Positions 41,640 to 52,811 of a DNA stretch of 64,000 nucleotides are shown here, one piece after another (within the stretch, counting starts at the first letter, position 1; every line of letters starts with the position of its first letter). The position numbers were made by a program, and so were the translations under genes. The notes below the pieces were generated by a model. That model searched no databases. It was not told the DNA's origin and saw only the letters and a program-made list of their open reading frames with translations. This DNA comes from Amorphophallus konjac (taxonomy: Eukaryota; Streptophyta; Magnoliopsida; Alismatales; Araceae): positions 1,426,001-1,490,000 of the forward strand of contig CM040129.1 of assembly GCA_022559845.1 (NCBI GenBank). Direction: 5' to 3'.

Positions 41640-43150
41640 AATTGTGTTCCAGTCGAGGGTGCTCCTTGGGGAGGCAAAAACCTCGCCTAGGATAGGAGGG
41701 TAGTGACATCCTCTATGATGCTTGACTTTGTAGCTGCCATCTCCTCTCAGATGAGGTCTCTGATGTCACTCGAAGTACTAGGGGGGAGTGAAGGTGCTAG
41801 TCATAGCATAGCCTGAACTCGTGCCAGATATATCGCTATGCCAATGTTCAGGCTCTCCCCAAAATTGTATAATTGGCCTTTCTTTGGTGGGCCAACTGCC
41901 GCCTTCCACGCCTCAGGATCTAGCTTCGACTGCTATGTAGGCTCTTCCCCGTACTTCTCACTCATCCGTCTGCCATATGACTCATGCAAATTGAATCAAA
42001 AAGGTTATAAATGTCATATTAATCATTCATATTTTAAATAAAAAAACTTGTAGAGAGAGAGAGAGAGATATATATATATATATATATAAACTTATCCTTA
42101 CCTCCCTAGCTCTCTTGTTGATGTACTCGTTCATCCCCTTCTTGTGGGTTTTGTCTAACAGCTCTCGGAACAATGGTAGATGATTGAGCTCCTTTGCCTA
42201 TTTTACAAATCACATAAAATAAATGAGGGCATATATGAATAAAATATAAGAAAATCAGAAATATTACTTACCGGTCCTTATTTTTGAGTCGCGAAAGAGA
42301 TGGACCCACTTGCGTGCATGTTTGAATCTGGCTGTGTGGCCTGGTTTCCTGCCACTTTTTAGGATTTATGTTGCCACTCCTCCTGGGCCCATTTGTCACA
42401 CATCCCCTCCCAATGCTCCCTCCTCATCCAGGCAAGGTCATGCTCCTTCTAGTTGTTGGTGTCTGCTGGGCTCCTAGAATCCTTCTTCGCCTTTTCTTGA
42501 GTGTTGAACAATGTCTATCTGTATCGAGATTTTGCGGTCTTCTTCCAGACAGACCGAGCTCGTGCCTCGTCTAAGGGTCTCGTGAACAGATACGTCCACT
42601 ACAAAAAAAGTGTAAGCTAGATAAGCTAGTATACTAAATTACGAGTTGGGAAAGTTGTGATTTAAAAGATTTAAATTACATACCATGAACATGTCGAACA
42701 TTAAATTCTAGGCGCCCATCGAAAAATGCTAGAAGGAGAGGACCAGCTCGGGAATGTAATGCTTAAGGGTCTCTGCAATGAACCTGGTCACCTCGGTAGG
42801 CTAAAATTTATTACTACAATTACAAATGTTAAATGGGAGAGTATTATACAGTTTATGGATAGATAACAAACAAAATTAATGAAATATACTTACCCCTCGA
42901 TCCAAATCTCCTGGCGTGTGTCATCGACCCTGGAAAGATCACCCTGGTGATGGCTGCCAGTATCATCTGTCGACTGGGTGGAGGAACAGACAAGTACTGA
43001 TGGTGTGGTTTGCATGGTTGATGCAAGCATAATAGAAGTGGTTAATCAGAGTTGGCATAATTAAGCAACTATTTAATCAAATTGAGACTGAATCAAAAAG
43101 TGCCTACATGGGTCAGCAGTGGCAGTGGGAGTAGTGATGGTGGTGGTGTG
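41640..43150 (-). pseudogene. CACTA (En/Spm) transposase-like remnant (Ptta/En/Spm family)
   Basis: Broken minus-strand coding pieces match the plant transposase family of CACTA elements. TRFIAETLKHYIPELVLSF lies near 42760. ARARSVWKKTAKSRYR is near 42540 and HDLAWMRREHWEGMCDKW near 42400, followed by QPDSNMHASGSISFA. ELNHLPLFRELLDKTHKKGM lies near 42160, MSEKYGEEPT and KLDPEAWKAAVGGPTKKGQL near 41950-41890. Stops interrupt it, and intron-like AT-rich gaps with ..GTAAGG and ..TTTTGTAG borders separate exons. No terminal inverted repeats are found, so the element borders are unknown. Confidence 0.7.
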
Positions 43151-43665
43151 CCCTACCTAATTAGTGCAAGGGTACCCATGCCTATAAGAATTGCATGGAA
43201 TAAGCAGAGCATATAACCAATACACATATAGCTAGAAACTTGAATAGACATACCTATACTCAGAGGGGAGAAACCAAAACCCCTCACATATTGCTAAAGA
43301 TTTGGCTAGACATACCTTTGGCTAGAGGAGATGGCAAAGAGGAGGGACTAGAGCCCTTCTCCTAGACGAGGAGGGACGAGATCCTCAAACCATCTCTTTA
43401 TTGAGAGTAATAAAATTCATACATGTTAGTCCACAACTATAAGTAACAAAGATTAACAACATTCATTATAGAAAACAAAAATATGTGTCATTTCTTACAA
43501 AATTCTTTATCAATTTTCAAATAATATCCATTTCCTCTTTAGACACTTAGGATATGTCTAACTCACGCTCATCTTCATCATTAATTGCCTTCATCTTCAT
43601 TACTTGTACACTCATCCTCCTCAGTAGACTCATCCTCTACCATGAAATCCATTAGCCTTCCACCT
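43151..43665. other. AT-rich stretch without recognisable features
   Basis: No coding motif, tandem repeat or LTR end is seen. It may be the 5' part of the CACTA remnant or older intergenic DNA. The small minus-strand open frame at 43581-43799 is acidic (DEDECTSNEDEG-like) but without family likeness. Confidence 0.4.
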
Positions 43666-43669
43666 TCCT

Positions 43670-44346
43670 GTTTGGAGAGGGGGATTTCTACAGCCCACTC
43701 AAAGAGCAGCCCAACAAGACCCAATAGGGTCCAACGAGGCAAGCTCACCTGAGTGACAGCCCACAGGGCCCACTTAGGAAAGAAAAGCCCAATGAACAAA
43801 CACTCGAGGAACCAACTCTCCCCGGCGGCCCCTAGGCTCGGATGACCCGAGTAATGGTCAGGTCACAAGGAGGGTCCGGCCCAAGCCGTTTCCCCACCCG
43901 GGAGAGACAGGCATTCGCCGACCTATCCAACCCCTCTTTCGCTGAGCTATGCTCATCGCCCGGACAGGGCTAGCGTTTCAGAAGCTCGGCCAGACCGGAT
44001 ATTATCCGTTCATGCTGCCGTTAAGAGTCCCCAACGGACAGGGCAATCAAGAAGCCGCCGGACTTCGAGGCGATAACGTTCCCACGATAAGGCCATGAAA
44101 GCCCACGTTGAGGACGTAACTCCCGCCGGAAACCCCTCAGCTTGCAGGACTCCTGAAGGCGGCGTACTATTTAAACCAGGGATACCCTCCGGTGGAAGGT
44201 AAGGGCCATTAAGGCACTCATACACCCAAACTCCTGAGCACAATCCGCTTCACCCCTCTGGTGGAGAGGAATCTCGCGCACTAGTTTTTCTCCTCCCCAT
44301 TATTGCTTCCACCACAGCTCTACTGACTTAACCATCGGATGGTTTT
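43670..44346 (+). mobile_element. LTR fragment of another Ty3/gypsy-like element
   Basis: Probable LTR with TATA box (GTACTATTTAAACC, about 44165-44178) and a U5 end containing CTGACTTAACCATCGGATGG (44325-44344). This resembles the CTGACTTGAGCGTCGGAG motif common at the ends of plant Tat-type LTRs. It is cut at 44346 by the LTR that follows. The start TGTTTGGAGAGG near 43670 is a guess. Confidence 0.4.
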
Positions 44347-47300
44347 TGTAACGACCCGAGAATCCGATTACCGGGAAGGCCCGATAACCCGAGACTCGCA
44401 CCGCCGCCCACGAGCCGGGAGGGCTCGGAAGGGCTAAAAGGAGTGTGGAGGCACAAAGAAATAGGAAATAAAGCAGGACAAATCAACAATTAACAGAAAT
44501 AAATAAACAACTACTACAACAGAGTCCAGTCCAATAGAAAGTACAGTCTAAAGCAGTAAGACGTACCACATGCCAAGTGAACACTCGGCCCGGCAAATTG
44601 GCAACTGAGAACCTCCGCCCCGCACCCTCGAACCTCGAGGAAGAACCGCCACACCTGAAAAGGAGGGAATGAGTCTCCAAAATAGAGACTCAGCAGGGAT
44701 CCCGCGGAACCCCAACCGGAAACAACGGCGGTAGCGGAAAGGAAGCTACAACTACAGCAGGAATAGCAAACCGGTGGCCGGTCAAAAACTCGGCACTACA
44801 GCTACTCCTACTGCCAGAAGGCAGACCTCGATCACACAGTCGAAGCTACTGAACCACGCTAGTACCACCTACCGAAGTAAGAACACACGGCAACCACGCC
44901 GTAGAGGCCTGTCCCCCGGACACAGCCGACCTGGACACGCTGTCTAAGGTGCAATCCCGACCATCCGATCGCGGGTACCGCACAACAAGACCCTACCTCG
45001 GTAAAGCCACTAGCACTAATCTCACGGCGCAAGAACCGACACACGCGCCAAGGTGAAACAACCGAACTCACCGGTCAACACGAGCAAAAACCCGAAGGTC
45101 AAAGACACAGAGACTGACAGTCTGTCACTCCGTACTCGACAGGAGTACCACCCACTAGAAGCACAGCCGGTAGCGTCCCCTGACGTCTTACGCCGCACCA
45201 CAGGTGAACCGCCTGACGTGATAGGTCCTACCCGAGGCGCGAACACCGTACAAGTAACCACAAACAAGTGACTAGCTGGGGTCACGCCTGTCGACGTGCG
45301 TCCACTGTCCCCAACCACGTGTGCACACACAGACCGCGCATCCTAGGTCTGGCCCTCTGACTGGTTTTCCCCTGGCACTGGACTCTGATTTGACGAGGGG
45401 CCCGACGGTAACCAGTCTAAAACCGTCCTCAGGGTAAGCCCGTACACCACTCCCTGGTGTGACCAGCACACGCGTACTGATAGGCTACGACTAGTGAAGG
45501 GTCACTGAAGGAGTAGACTCTCCAGTCAACGGAAAACAACGCCCGAATCCGACGATGTACGGGGACCACCCCACGTACCGGCCCCGTCGCACGGTGACCA
45601 CACTCGGAGAAGAAACGGGACTCACAGTCCACGGCCACGCACACATCGTGCGTTAGAGTCGAGAAAACTCAAGTGGCGCTAAGCCACTGGACTCTGGACA
45701 GTCCTATAGACACACTACAGCCAACGGTCCTTGAGTCACAAGACTCGGGGTCAAGACCGTTACACGCAACAGCACAAGGCCGTCGATCTAGCCCAATCTC
45801 TAGGTCTAAAACCACGATATCACTAATACCGAGATAGCTCACAAGCCACCAAGACTGTTCCCTCAGGAAGGGAACGCAAGGGACCACGGCCACACGGAAA
45901 AACACAGAGGCACGATTCCCAGGGTAGCACACAAGCCGCCATGTCGATTTCCCATCTTGAAGCAAGCGGGAAACCTCCAGCCCCAGGCCGGACAACTGGA
46001 CTCGTAGTCCAAGGCCAAACACGTGGCCCACACGAAAATCACCTTCCAAAGAAACTCAAAATATGCGGGGGAGATCCCACCGCACACGCACCGATACACG
46101 GTGACTCGATCTAGCAAGAACACGGAAGCCCGGAACACCTGGAGTCACCCGGACCCACCAAGCCCACGGGCACGCTTATCGAGGTAATACGGTACCTCCA
46201 GACACCCAAAGACACGGTCACGGAACTCCACGGGGTGTCCAAGACATACACGGCCCAAGGGGAGCACGATCAGCCGCAGACCGCCCGCCCCGGGCAGCCC
46301 GACTGGTCACTTCAATAACGCGCTATAGGTCCATAGCGCGTTCAAGCAGAACGCGCTAGGAGCCTATAGCGCGACAAGGCAGGTCGCGCTATGTTTCCAT
46401 AGAGCGACAGTCCAGAACGCGCCATAGCCCTATAGCGCGACAGGAACCGCCATACTGTTCATCTTCTCTGATGAACGCGCCCCGTCGGGGCAGCGCGACC
46501 ATCAAGAACGCGCTACTGGAGCATAGCGCGTTCTCAGTCCGCGCCCGAAAACGGTGGAAACCGCGGGAAAAACTATTCCACGCCCCGTTCACCCCCAGGT
46601 GAAGGGGAAACAAAAGGGGAAACCTTCCCCAAGCCCCTAGGCATGCATCTAAACCCCTGGATCGCCCGAAAACACGGTAAAACGGAAGATCCGGCTCACA
46701 CCTCAAAAACATGCATTTTTCCTAAATCACCCCGTTTAGCCCGCTCGGCTCACCACGGCCTACCAAACTCGCGGGAAAAGAAGTGCACGAGCTGGGGGTC
46801 CATCTCCCTACCTCCACCGAAGAAACGACGCGCCGTGGGCACCGGTCCACGAAGAAAACGCCGTTGAAGCCTCGCCGTTCCACGAACCCACGGCCGAGCT
46901 TCACCGCGCCTCCACCACCTCGATCCTCATCCATTCTCGCCCGTGCCTCGCCCGCGCCGTCCCCGCCTTGCCCACACTCCACCCCGTCGGCCGCCGGAGA
47001 GAGAGGGAGAGAGGAGAGAGCGTGAGAAGAGAGAGGGAGAGAAGAGAGAAATGAGGGATGGGGAGAGAGAAAAGGGTTAGTATATATAGGAAAATCCAGG
47101 AATTCGAAAAAATCCCTAAAAATAGAAAATCACACCCTCGCGATCCTCGGAACGCACCGATCGCAACGGTACCACACTCGCCTAGGTAAACGGCCCGGCT
47201 CACCTGCAACGAGGTTCCGAAGGGAAAGCTGAAACCCACGCCGGGAATCGGAAAACACACGCGGAAAAAGCCGCGGAACGCCTCCGGGCCTCCGAAACGA

Positions 47301-47428
47301 CTCCGGATCGCGCCGATCCGAACACGAAAGATGTCCGAAACGAAATTTTGGATACAACAGAGTCGGACGCTCCGAGAAACCAGATCTGGGACCCACGAAC
47401 GAGGATCCAAAAAACCCGGGGCATTACA
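44347..47428 (-). repeat. LTR of a Tekay-related element, minus strand
   Basis: On the plus strand it begins TGTAACGACCCGAGAATCC and ends CGGGGCATTACA; the reverse complement has the same end blocks as the Tekay-1 LTR (GATTCTCGGGTCGTTACA) and a similar start (TGTAATGCCCCGG, then TCGTGGGTCCCAGATCTGG). TATA box on the minus strand CCTATATATACTAAC (about 47076-47090). It is 3,082 bp long. The partner LTR is not in the window and flanking bases do not form a duplication, so it is the end of a larger or truncated element, not a solo LTR. Confidence 0.85.
46310..46545. repeat. Dyad array in the minus-strand Tekay-related LTR
   Basis: About six GC-rich dyads. The best is AACGCGCTAT (46317-46326) facing ATAGCGCGTT (46333-46342), perfect with a 6-bp spacer. 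Others carry AACGCGCTAGGAGCCTATAG and CGCGCCATAGCCCTATAGCG. The array lies 530-780 bp downstream of the TATA box, the same relative place as in Tekay-1, but the arm sequence is different (GCGCTAT instead of GACGC). Confidence 0.85.
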
Positions 47429-48610
47429 GTCCTCGAAATTCAGGACCAAGCACGAAGTCACAGGGGAAGAACACTGAACGAATTGACAACGCTGTCAGAG
47501 CCCCAGCACAGAAAATCTCATTTCTCATGAAAACACAGATCCTGAGGGACACAGCCAGACTTACAATCACAAACAACACCTCGCTCCTCGCGCCGAGCAC
47601 ACTGGCCAACGGAGCAGGCATATACCAAAGGACACAGTCCGACATCACCTCGGACAACGCGAGAATCAGCATGGCATCGCTGCCACCATCTCGCCCATCG
47701 AGGAGACACACCCTCGACACGAGACACAGCTACCAATCCATCCTATGGTCGGCAGACAAATCGTACATCAGCTTCACAATCGGCTGACAGGTCGCACACC
47801 CTTCTCAAGGGAACAACCAAAACATAGCCTCCACCAGCTCAAGCAGCCATCTCAACAGACCGCAACCAGCCCTTCGGCTCAGCACCAAGGAACACCTCAC
47901 ACCTGGCAACCTGAAAGCCGGACATAACACTGTGCCAACTCTTGTCAGAAGATAAACTTCGACAAAGTCCAGATCCCATCCGGAAAGGCACATCACAGAA
48001 ACGACCACCAAAGGTCTCGCTGGCACACGGCTCTCGCCACGCTCGAGCCCCAACAACCAGCATCTTCTGTCTCTGAAAAGACCATCCACTGGTCACCAAT
48101 TGCTCGTCAACGGGAAACCTTCACTTGCTCAGCTTCTTCCTTCTTTCCTGGTCCTCGACCGGGTCCAAAGGAAACATTCCAAACCTCAGCAAGCCATCCG
48201 TCGACTCCCACACAGACTGATGCCACATATCGAGCTGCACTCCTCTCGGACTCCGCATCCGAGCTCGAACATCGCACCAACTCGACCCTCTCGGGGAGCA
48301 CGATGAAACCAAATGACAGATCATGGTGCCTGCAGTCATCACCTCGGTCGACTCAGACTCACAGGGGAACCACCCCATGCTGGTCACCAAACCAGGGATA
48401 ACCATTGCGACACCAACGTCCTATCAAGGACCACCATCCGACGCCAATCTCACAAAAAGGCCTCCTCCCAAAGGCGTCACTCTTCCATCTGGTCTCATCA
48501 AATCCTTCGATCAATCCAAGTGGACACCCACCAATCCTGATTTCGCCCTTACCACAGAGCCACGGGACACCACCTGAACAGTGCGACCGGCGACCTGGTG
48601 TTTCAGCGTT
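47429..48610 (-). mobile_element. 3' internal part of the minus-strand Tekay-related element
   Basis: On the minus strand it ends CCTGAATTTCGAGGAC directly before the LTR, like the TTTCGAGGACGAAATTC before the Tekay-1 polypurine tract, but the polypurine tract itself is missing. The rest (about 1.1 kb) shows no gag or pol motif on either strand, although frames of up to 96 codons exist. It may be a non-autonomous relative or a region replaced by unrelated DNA. The left end of this tract is unclear. Confidence 0.4.
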
Positions 48611-48679
48611 TTCTTTCTTTCCCTTTTCGTTCGCGTATCGATCAACCATTTAGCTAACTGGTAGTCAACTGACTGATTG

Positions 48680-48845
48680 ACGACGCGGGCGTGCCAGTCA
48701 CATGAGTGACAATTTTATTGTGCGCTCATTCTGACCCATGTCGGGCGAATGTGAGGTTCGGTCGGGACCAGCAGTCCGCCATACCATAAAGGTTATGGCG
48801 TTAATTACATCCCCCACGAGGAGGGAACACCTTTGATTAATTGCC
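48680..48845. repeat. Right arm of the diverged 190-bp inverted repeat
   Basis: GCGTGCCAGTCACATGAGTG, TTTATTGTGCGCTC, GGCGTTAATTACATCC in plus orientation, matching the left arm at 40395-40580 read on the minus strand. Confidence 0.55.
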
Positions 48846-49400
48846 GAGATAGCGGGCTGTCGAAGTCGGATTAAGAAAAGAACTACAGGGTGATCATGAC
48901 GAAGACATGCAGGATGCACATGTTTATCGTATAGAAGATGCATAGTTCATGGAATTATGGATCCTCGGTACGTGGCGGAGGATGTAGGTCCGAAGACCAC
49001 CATCGCGCATGGCGAAGACTTCCGGCCGGGCGTAACCCGGTCTTCTGTCGATGCCATTTAATATACCCGAGGATCTATGCATGCATGCACACAAGACATT
49101 CACGCCTAGATTGCACATGAAGATAGTGTTATGAAATGGTGGCGATCAGCCACATTTATTACCCTTCACCGAGAGGAGGAAGAACGACACAAGTGTAATA
49201 GCGAAAGCAAAACGCTTAACAGATATGACAATGAGTACGATGATAATATGATTCGGGCTCGCTTGGCCCTCCCTTTTTTTTATTCACCAACTACGGCTTA
49301 TTGGCATCGCCCCCGAGAGACGAGACTTGCCCGGGGTGAATGAATCACTAGAGTAGCATGACGCTTCAAAACTGGCGTGACTACAAGTGTATAAGAACGC
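48846..49400. other. Unassigned stretch, probably LTR-derived
   Basis: No coding motif. It contains an inverted pair GGATCCTCGGTA (48959) / TACCCGAGGATC (49063) and a CATGCATGCA repeat at 49078-49088. It lies between the right inverted-repeat arm and a GCGCGCC array and may be an old LTR. Confidence 0.35.
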
Positions 49401-49620
49401 TTACACGGCGCGGTCACGCGTAGGTGTAGTAGTTAATACGGCGCGGTCACCATGCGTATTGAAACGGCGCGCAAGGGCCTTGGGGCGCGCCGGTTTAGGG
49501 CGCGCCGGAAAGGCGCAAGAGAAAATTTATTGGAAATGAGTGTGGCCTTATTCTGGCGCGGGGGGGGTACCGCGCCGGGTTAGGGCGCGCCGGGAAGTAC
49601 CGCGCCGTTTTAATATCAAT
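49400..49620. repeat. GCGCGCC-motif array
   Basis: CGGCGCGGTCAC twice, GGGGCGCGCCGGTTTAGGGC, GGGTTAGGGCGCGCCGGG and ACCGCGCCGTTTTAA occur within 220 bp. The motif (CGCGCCGG followed by TTTAA or TTTAGGG) is the same as in the Tat-2 promoters. No clear TATA box follows on either strand, so what it serves is not known. Confidence 0.65.
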
Positions 49621-49799
49621 TTTGAACATTTTGAGTTTGTTAAGCCCATGCAGGGGATCTTGAGGCCATTGAGGCCAGTTCTTTATTAAGTTGAAGTTCT
49701 GAGCCCTCTGAAAATGAAGACTAAACAAGTGCGAGGTTCATACTCGAGCACTGAGTTGATTAAATTCAGAACGATCACTTTATTAACCTAATTTAGTTG

Positions 49800-50345
49800 G
49801 AATCTGTCTAAAATTTGACAGCATCTCCCCTGAACAAGAAGAGTTGCAAGGGAGAATCGGGGTCATACTCACTGGTGGAGCAAGCCCCTAAATCACCGAT
49901 CTGCACGAAGGCAGCCAGCATACCCTACTGGATAGGATACCCCGAGGACAAGCCTGCTAGGGGCACCAAAGCTCCTTAAGGGAAGAGACAGAGGGACGAA
50001 GTCACTGATGATGGGAACGATGCCCCGAGGGCTAGCCTGCGAGGGGTGAAGGACCCATAGTCGGTGATTCATCCCATGGAGGGACTGACCATTTGGAGAG
50101 TGGGACTCCGAGGGCTAGCCTACAAGGAGAACACCTCCCCTGGTCTCGATCGGGTCCTGATCTATCGGGGTTGAGTTCGTTGAACCTGGATCCCCCGTCA
50201 TTATTAGCCATGGCTTCGAGAAAACGCCTACCACGGAGGGGTAGAGCCCTCAGTCGCCCAGCAATTGCAAGAAATAACAGGGGAATGTCCCCCTCCCCAG
50301 GTGATCAAAGCGACGAGGAAACCTCGGAACGATGTAGATGACCAT
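49800..50345 (+). other. Leader-like stretch with a short open frame
   Basis: TTTGACAGCATCTCCCCTGAAC (49816) resembles TTGACAGTATCTCCCC at 36868, next to the Tat-1 antisense gene. Three copies of CCCCGAGGRCAAGCCTGCNAG-like motifs follow (49952, 50022, 50105). From 50210 a short frame starts MASRKRLPRRGRALSRP and runs to 50341. It might be a gag or leader remnant of another element; I do not recognise a family. Confidence 0.3.
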
Positions 50346-50349
50346 GAAG

Positions 50350-52063
50350 AACAAGTGATAAGGGCATAAGTTAGACAGGCCCGCAACGGGGGCATATGCT
50401 CGAACAGCTAGAAAGCAATGTTCAGGGAGGTAAACCCTGTGTGGAGCGGGCAGAGACACGCGCAGAGGCACGGCTCCATCCGAGAAGAGAAAGGGGTGCA
50501 AAGACCCTTGAATCAAGCATAACAAAAAAAATGGATGAAAGAAAAGCCCCCGGGGAGGGGTGTTTCTATAGCCCACGACGAGTCGGGGCACGATGCAACC
50601 TTCGGAGAAACCAAGGTTAGAGTGATGCAGAGGAGAACTCAGACAGACGCGTTAGCATAGCTAGAGAAAGAGATGGGAGGATTGTTCATCCGATTCATTG
50701 ATTTAAGCATTCACACGCACGCACATACGTTGCCATTCAAAAAAATGGGATGGGTTTAACATTTATGTGGCGAGAGTACAGCCCCGGCACCATCACTTGA
50801 TCGCCGTTCGACGACAACAGAGGCAGAAGATATTCACAGTGCGATAACGGAGAAAGAAAATCAGAAGAGATCGCGTAGAGGGGGGAGGAGAATCGACTCA
50901 TTTCATTGTCGCTCCTCCCCCCCTCGCTTACATTCGATGGATAGGAGTTTTGAAGAAGAAAACTACAGAAAGCAAAAAAAAAAAAATCAACGCCCGCGCC
51001 CACCTGTTCTTGAAACAGGGTACCGCAGCCGAAGAAGATGGCCGGCGGTCGCTCCTCCTGAGAAAACTTCACTCTCTGTACCTCAAGAGAAAAAGGAAGC
51101 CCCTCTCCCCCCCTCTTCTTTTTTTTTCTTCTTCTGACTTTTTCTGACCTCCCTCTCTGGCCTCTCGAAAACGATCCCCCCTTTTGACGTCTCGAACCGC
51201 CATATATATAGGGGGTGAGTTCGAACCTTCATTCGGCGTGAGATTAGCGCGCCGGTTTAACACTTCAATAACTAGCGCGCCGGGCTTGAGGGGCGCCGGT
51301 TTAACGGGCGCGCCGTATAAGCGCGCGTCGTATTAACATTTCCCGTGCGTTGCAGGTTAGCCGATGAACCCGGGGATGATTCCGGGAGTCACCGTGGACG
51401 TGTACCTTGCCGAAGCTTGCTGCAGCCTCGACGAGACATCTTATTGGAGCTCCCAAGTTGGCGTACGGCCATTTTCGAGGTTCCGAATAGCTTTATCTTG
51501 ATCGTACGGGCTTTCTACCGACACGGCCTTCGGCTCTACGATCCATGCTGTTGGTCCGGCCTGGCTCATACCTAGAGCTTCCTAGGGGGTTGGATAGCAC
51601 CAGAGATAGTTCTACCCGAGCCGGGCGATCATTCGGCCACTAACAGGCCCATCTTGGCGGGAAGCCGTGCCCATGCCAGGCGATCGGGATCTTCCGCCGT
51701 CAGAGCTCTAGGTCTTCCGTTTCGGGAAGCCGGGGGGACTCCTTTATCTCCATGAGAGCCTTTTCATGTGGTGGAGGACCACCGGATAGACCGTCGTCCT
51801 TGATCGGACAGCGGGTGAAGTGTATGCAGCATGACGCAGGTGATGCTGGTTCATTGGGCGGGCTTGGTCGCACCGCCGGTTGGTTGTGAGTTTGTCTCGG
51901 CTCTCCTGAGGTGAAGTCCCCGTATCCGTACGGAGTGACCCGAGGCTCTGACAGCTTGAGAAGTCTTCAATACGTTGATCTGCATCGGCTTCCGTGCTTC
52001 GGTGGGCCGGGTCATTCGTCTTTATTGGCTTGGTCGCCAATGATCATATTTTAGGTGCCAACA
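50350..52063 (-). repeat. Tat-2 3' LTR, minus strand (left end unresolved)
   Basis: On the minus strand the LTR starts TGTTGGCACCTAAAATATGA at 52063, as in Tat-1. The TATA box CCCTATATATATGG lies at about 51200-51213. The R-U5 part has ATGCTTAAATCAATGAATCG and CCATCTCTTTCTC, faintly matching the Tat-1 LTR. The inner or outer border on the left could lie anywhere from about 50.3 to 50.7 kb. Confidence 0.6.
51200..51345 (-). promoter_or_regulatory. Tat-2 LTR promoter: GCGCGCC array and TATA box
   Basis: Read on the minus strand, GCGCGCGCTTATACGGCGCG, GTTAAACCGGCGCCCC, CCCGGCGCGCTAG and GTTAAACCGGCGCGC lie within 100 bp, ending about 35 bp upstream of CCTATATATATGG. The repeated unit is GTTAAACCGGCGCG. 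Confidence 0.75.
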
Positions 52064-52075
52064 AATGCCCCCCAG
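52064..52075 (-). other. Polypurine tract of Tat-2
   Basis: The minus strand reads CTGGGGGGCATT directly before TGTTGGCACC. It gives the orientation: Tat-2 gag-pol would lie to the right, on the minus strand, outside the window. Confidence 0.8.
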
Positions 52076-52184
52076 ACGTGGGTGTTGCGAGAAAGGCACG
52101 AGTGTAGCAAGACCGACGGATGAAATTCACCAGGACTGATCTTCTCTTCGGTTGACAGGGGCTCTGAATGGCCCTTAATTCGGC

Positions 52185-52430
52185 ATGGATATTAATCCGG
52201 TGCCGCTCACATCTTATTTCGGCGCGAGTTAACCCGGCGCCCCCCCTTGCCTCGGATGTTAATCCGGCGCGCCTATAGTGCTCCCATTTTGATCCGGCGC
52301 GGCCCTTAGCTGAGGAGGCAGTTAACCCGACGCGCCTTTTCCCGGCGCGATTTTCTTTAAAGGGTTTTTAACCCGGCGCGCTAAATAGCGCGCCGGTTTA
52401 ACAAAGGGGGAATCCCCTTATTTATCTCTT
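52185..52430 (+). promoter_or_regulatory. Promoter of the Tat-2 antisense gene: GCGCGCC array and TATA-like box
   Basis: GTTAACCCGGCGCC, TGTTAATCCGGCGCGCC, TTGATCCGGCGCGG, AGTTAACCCGACGCGCC, TTTTTAACCCGGCGCGC and AGCGCGCCGGTTTAAC occur between 52207 and 52410. CCCTTATTTATCTC (52415-52428) is a TATA-like box. The consensus GTTAANCCGGCGCGC is the same as in the Tat-2 LTR promoter. The ATG follows at 52817 after a probable intron. Confidence 0.75.
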
Positions 52431-52533
52431 TTCTTCTTCGTTTTTCCCTCATCGCCTCTCATTTGACGATTTTCCTTCTCTCTCTTCTCCTTCTTCTCCC
52501 CTTCTGGCGTCGAGAGCGGCGATTTTCCTTCGG

Positions 52534-52811
52534 GTGAGTGGAGATGTTGTCCATTTGGGTTTCAAAACCCTTTCTTTGGGCCCCGGGAGGCTTCTAGCAG
52601 GGCTTGCCCTCGGAGCTGTTTCCCCGGGTGTTCCTCTGGCCTCGGTGTAATGCCGATGGCTGTCTTTTAGGGACCGTTCCTCAGTGGACGCGTTCCCGCT
52701 TTTCTTCGGCAATCCCCCGTGCTGGGGAGACTCTGCCGAAATTTTGTCGGAAGTTTACCTTTGATCAGCTATTTTCTGACTTCGCTTTTGCTTGATGTGC
52801 CCTTTTTACAG
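52534..52811 (+). other. Probable 5'-UTR intron of the Tat-2 antisense gene, 278 bp
   Basis: Donor TTCGG|GTGAGTGG at 52534 and acceptor CCTTTTTACAG|CTGTCATGG at 52811, five bases before the start codon. The inside is T-rich. The Tat-1 copy has the same acceptor context (CTGCAG|CTGCTGAAATGG). Confidence 0.65.

Noticed and set aside
42597..42609. CACTACAAAAAAA as a CACTA terminal inverted repeat
   Set aside because: It lies inside the transposase remnant, has no partner, and on the minus strand reads TTTTTTTGTAG|TGG, a splice acceptor between two transposase exons.
44347..47428. Solo LTR
   Set aside because: The five bases on each side (GTTTT and GTCCT) do not match, and the right flank holds the family's TTTCGAGGAC internal end.
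50093..50341. Gag N-terminus of a further element (MASRKRLPRRG..)
   Set aside because: Too short and without a capsid or zinc motif; kept only as a leader-like stretch of low confidence.
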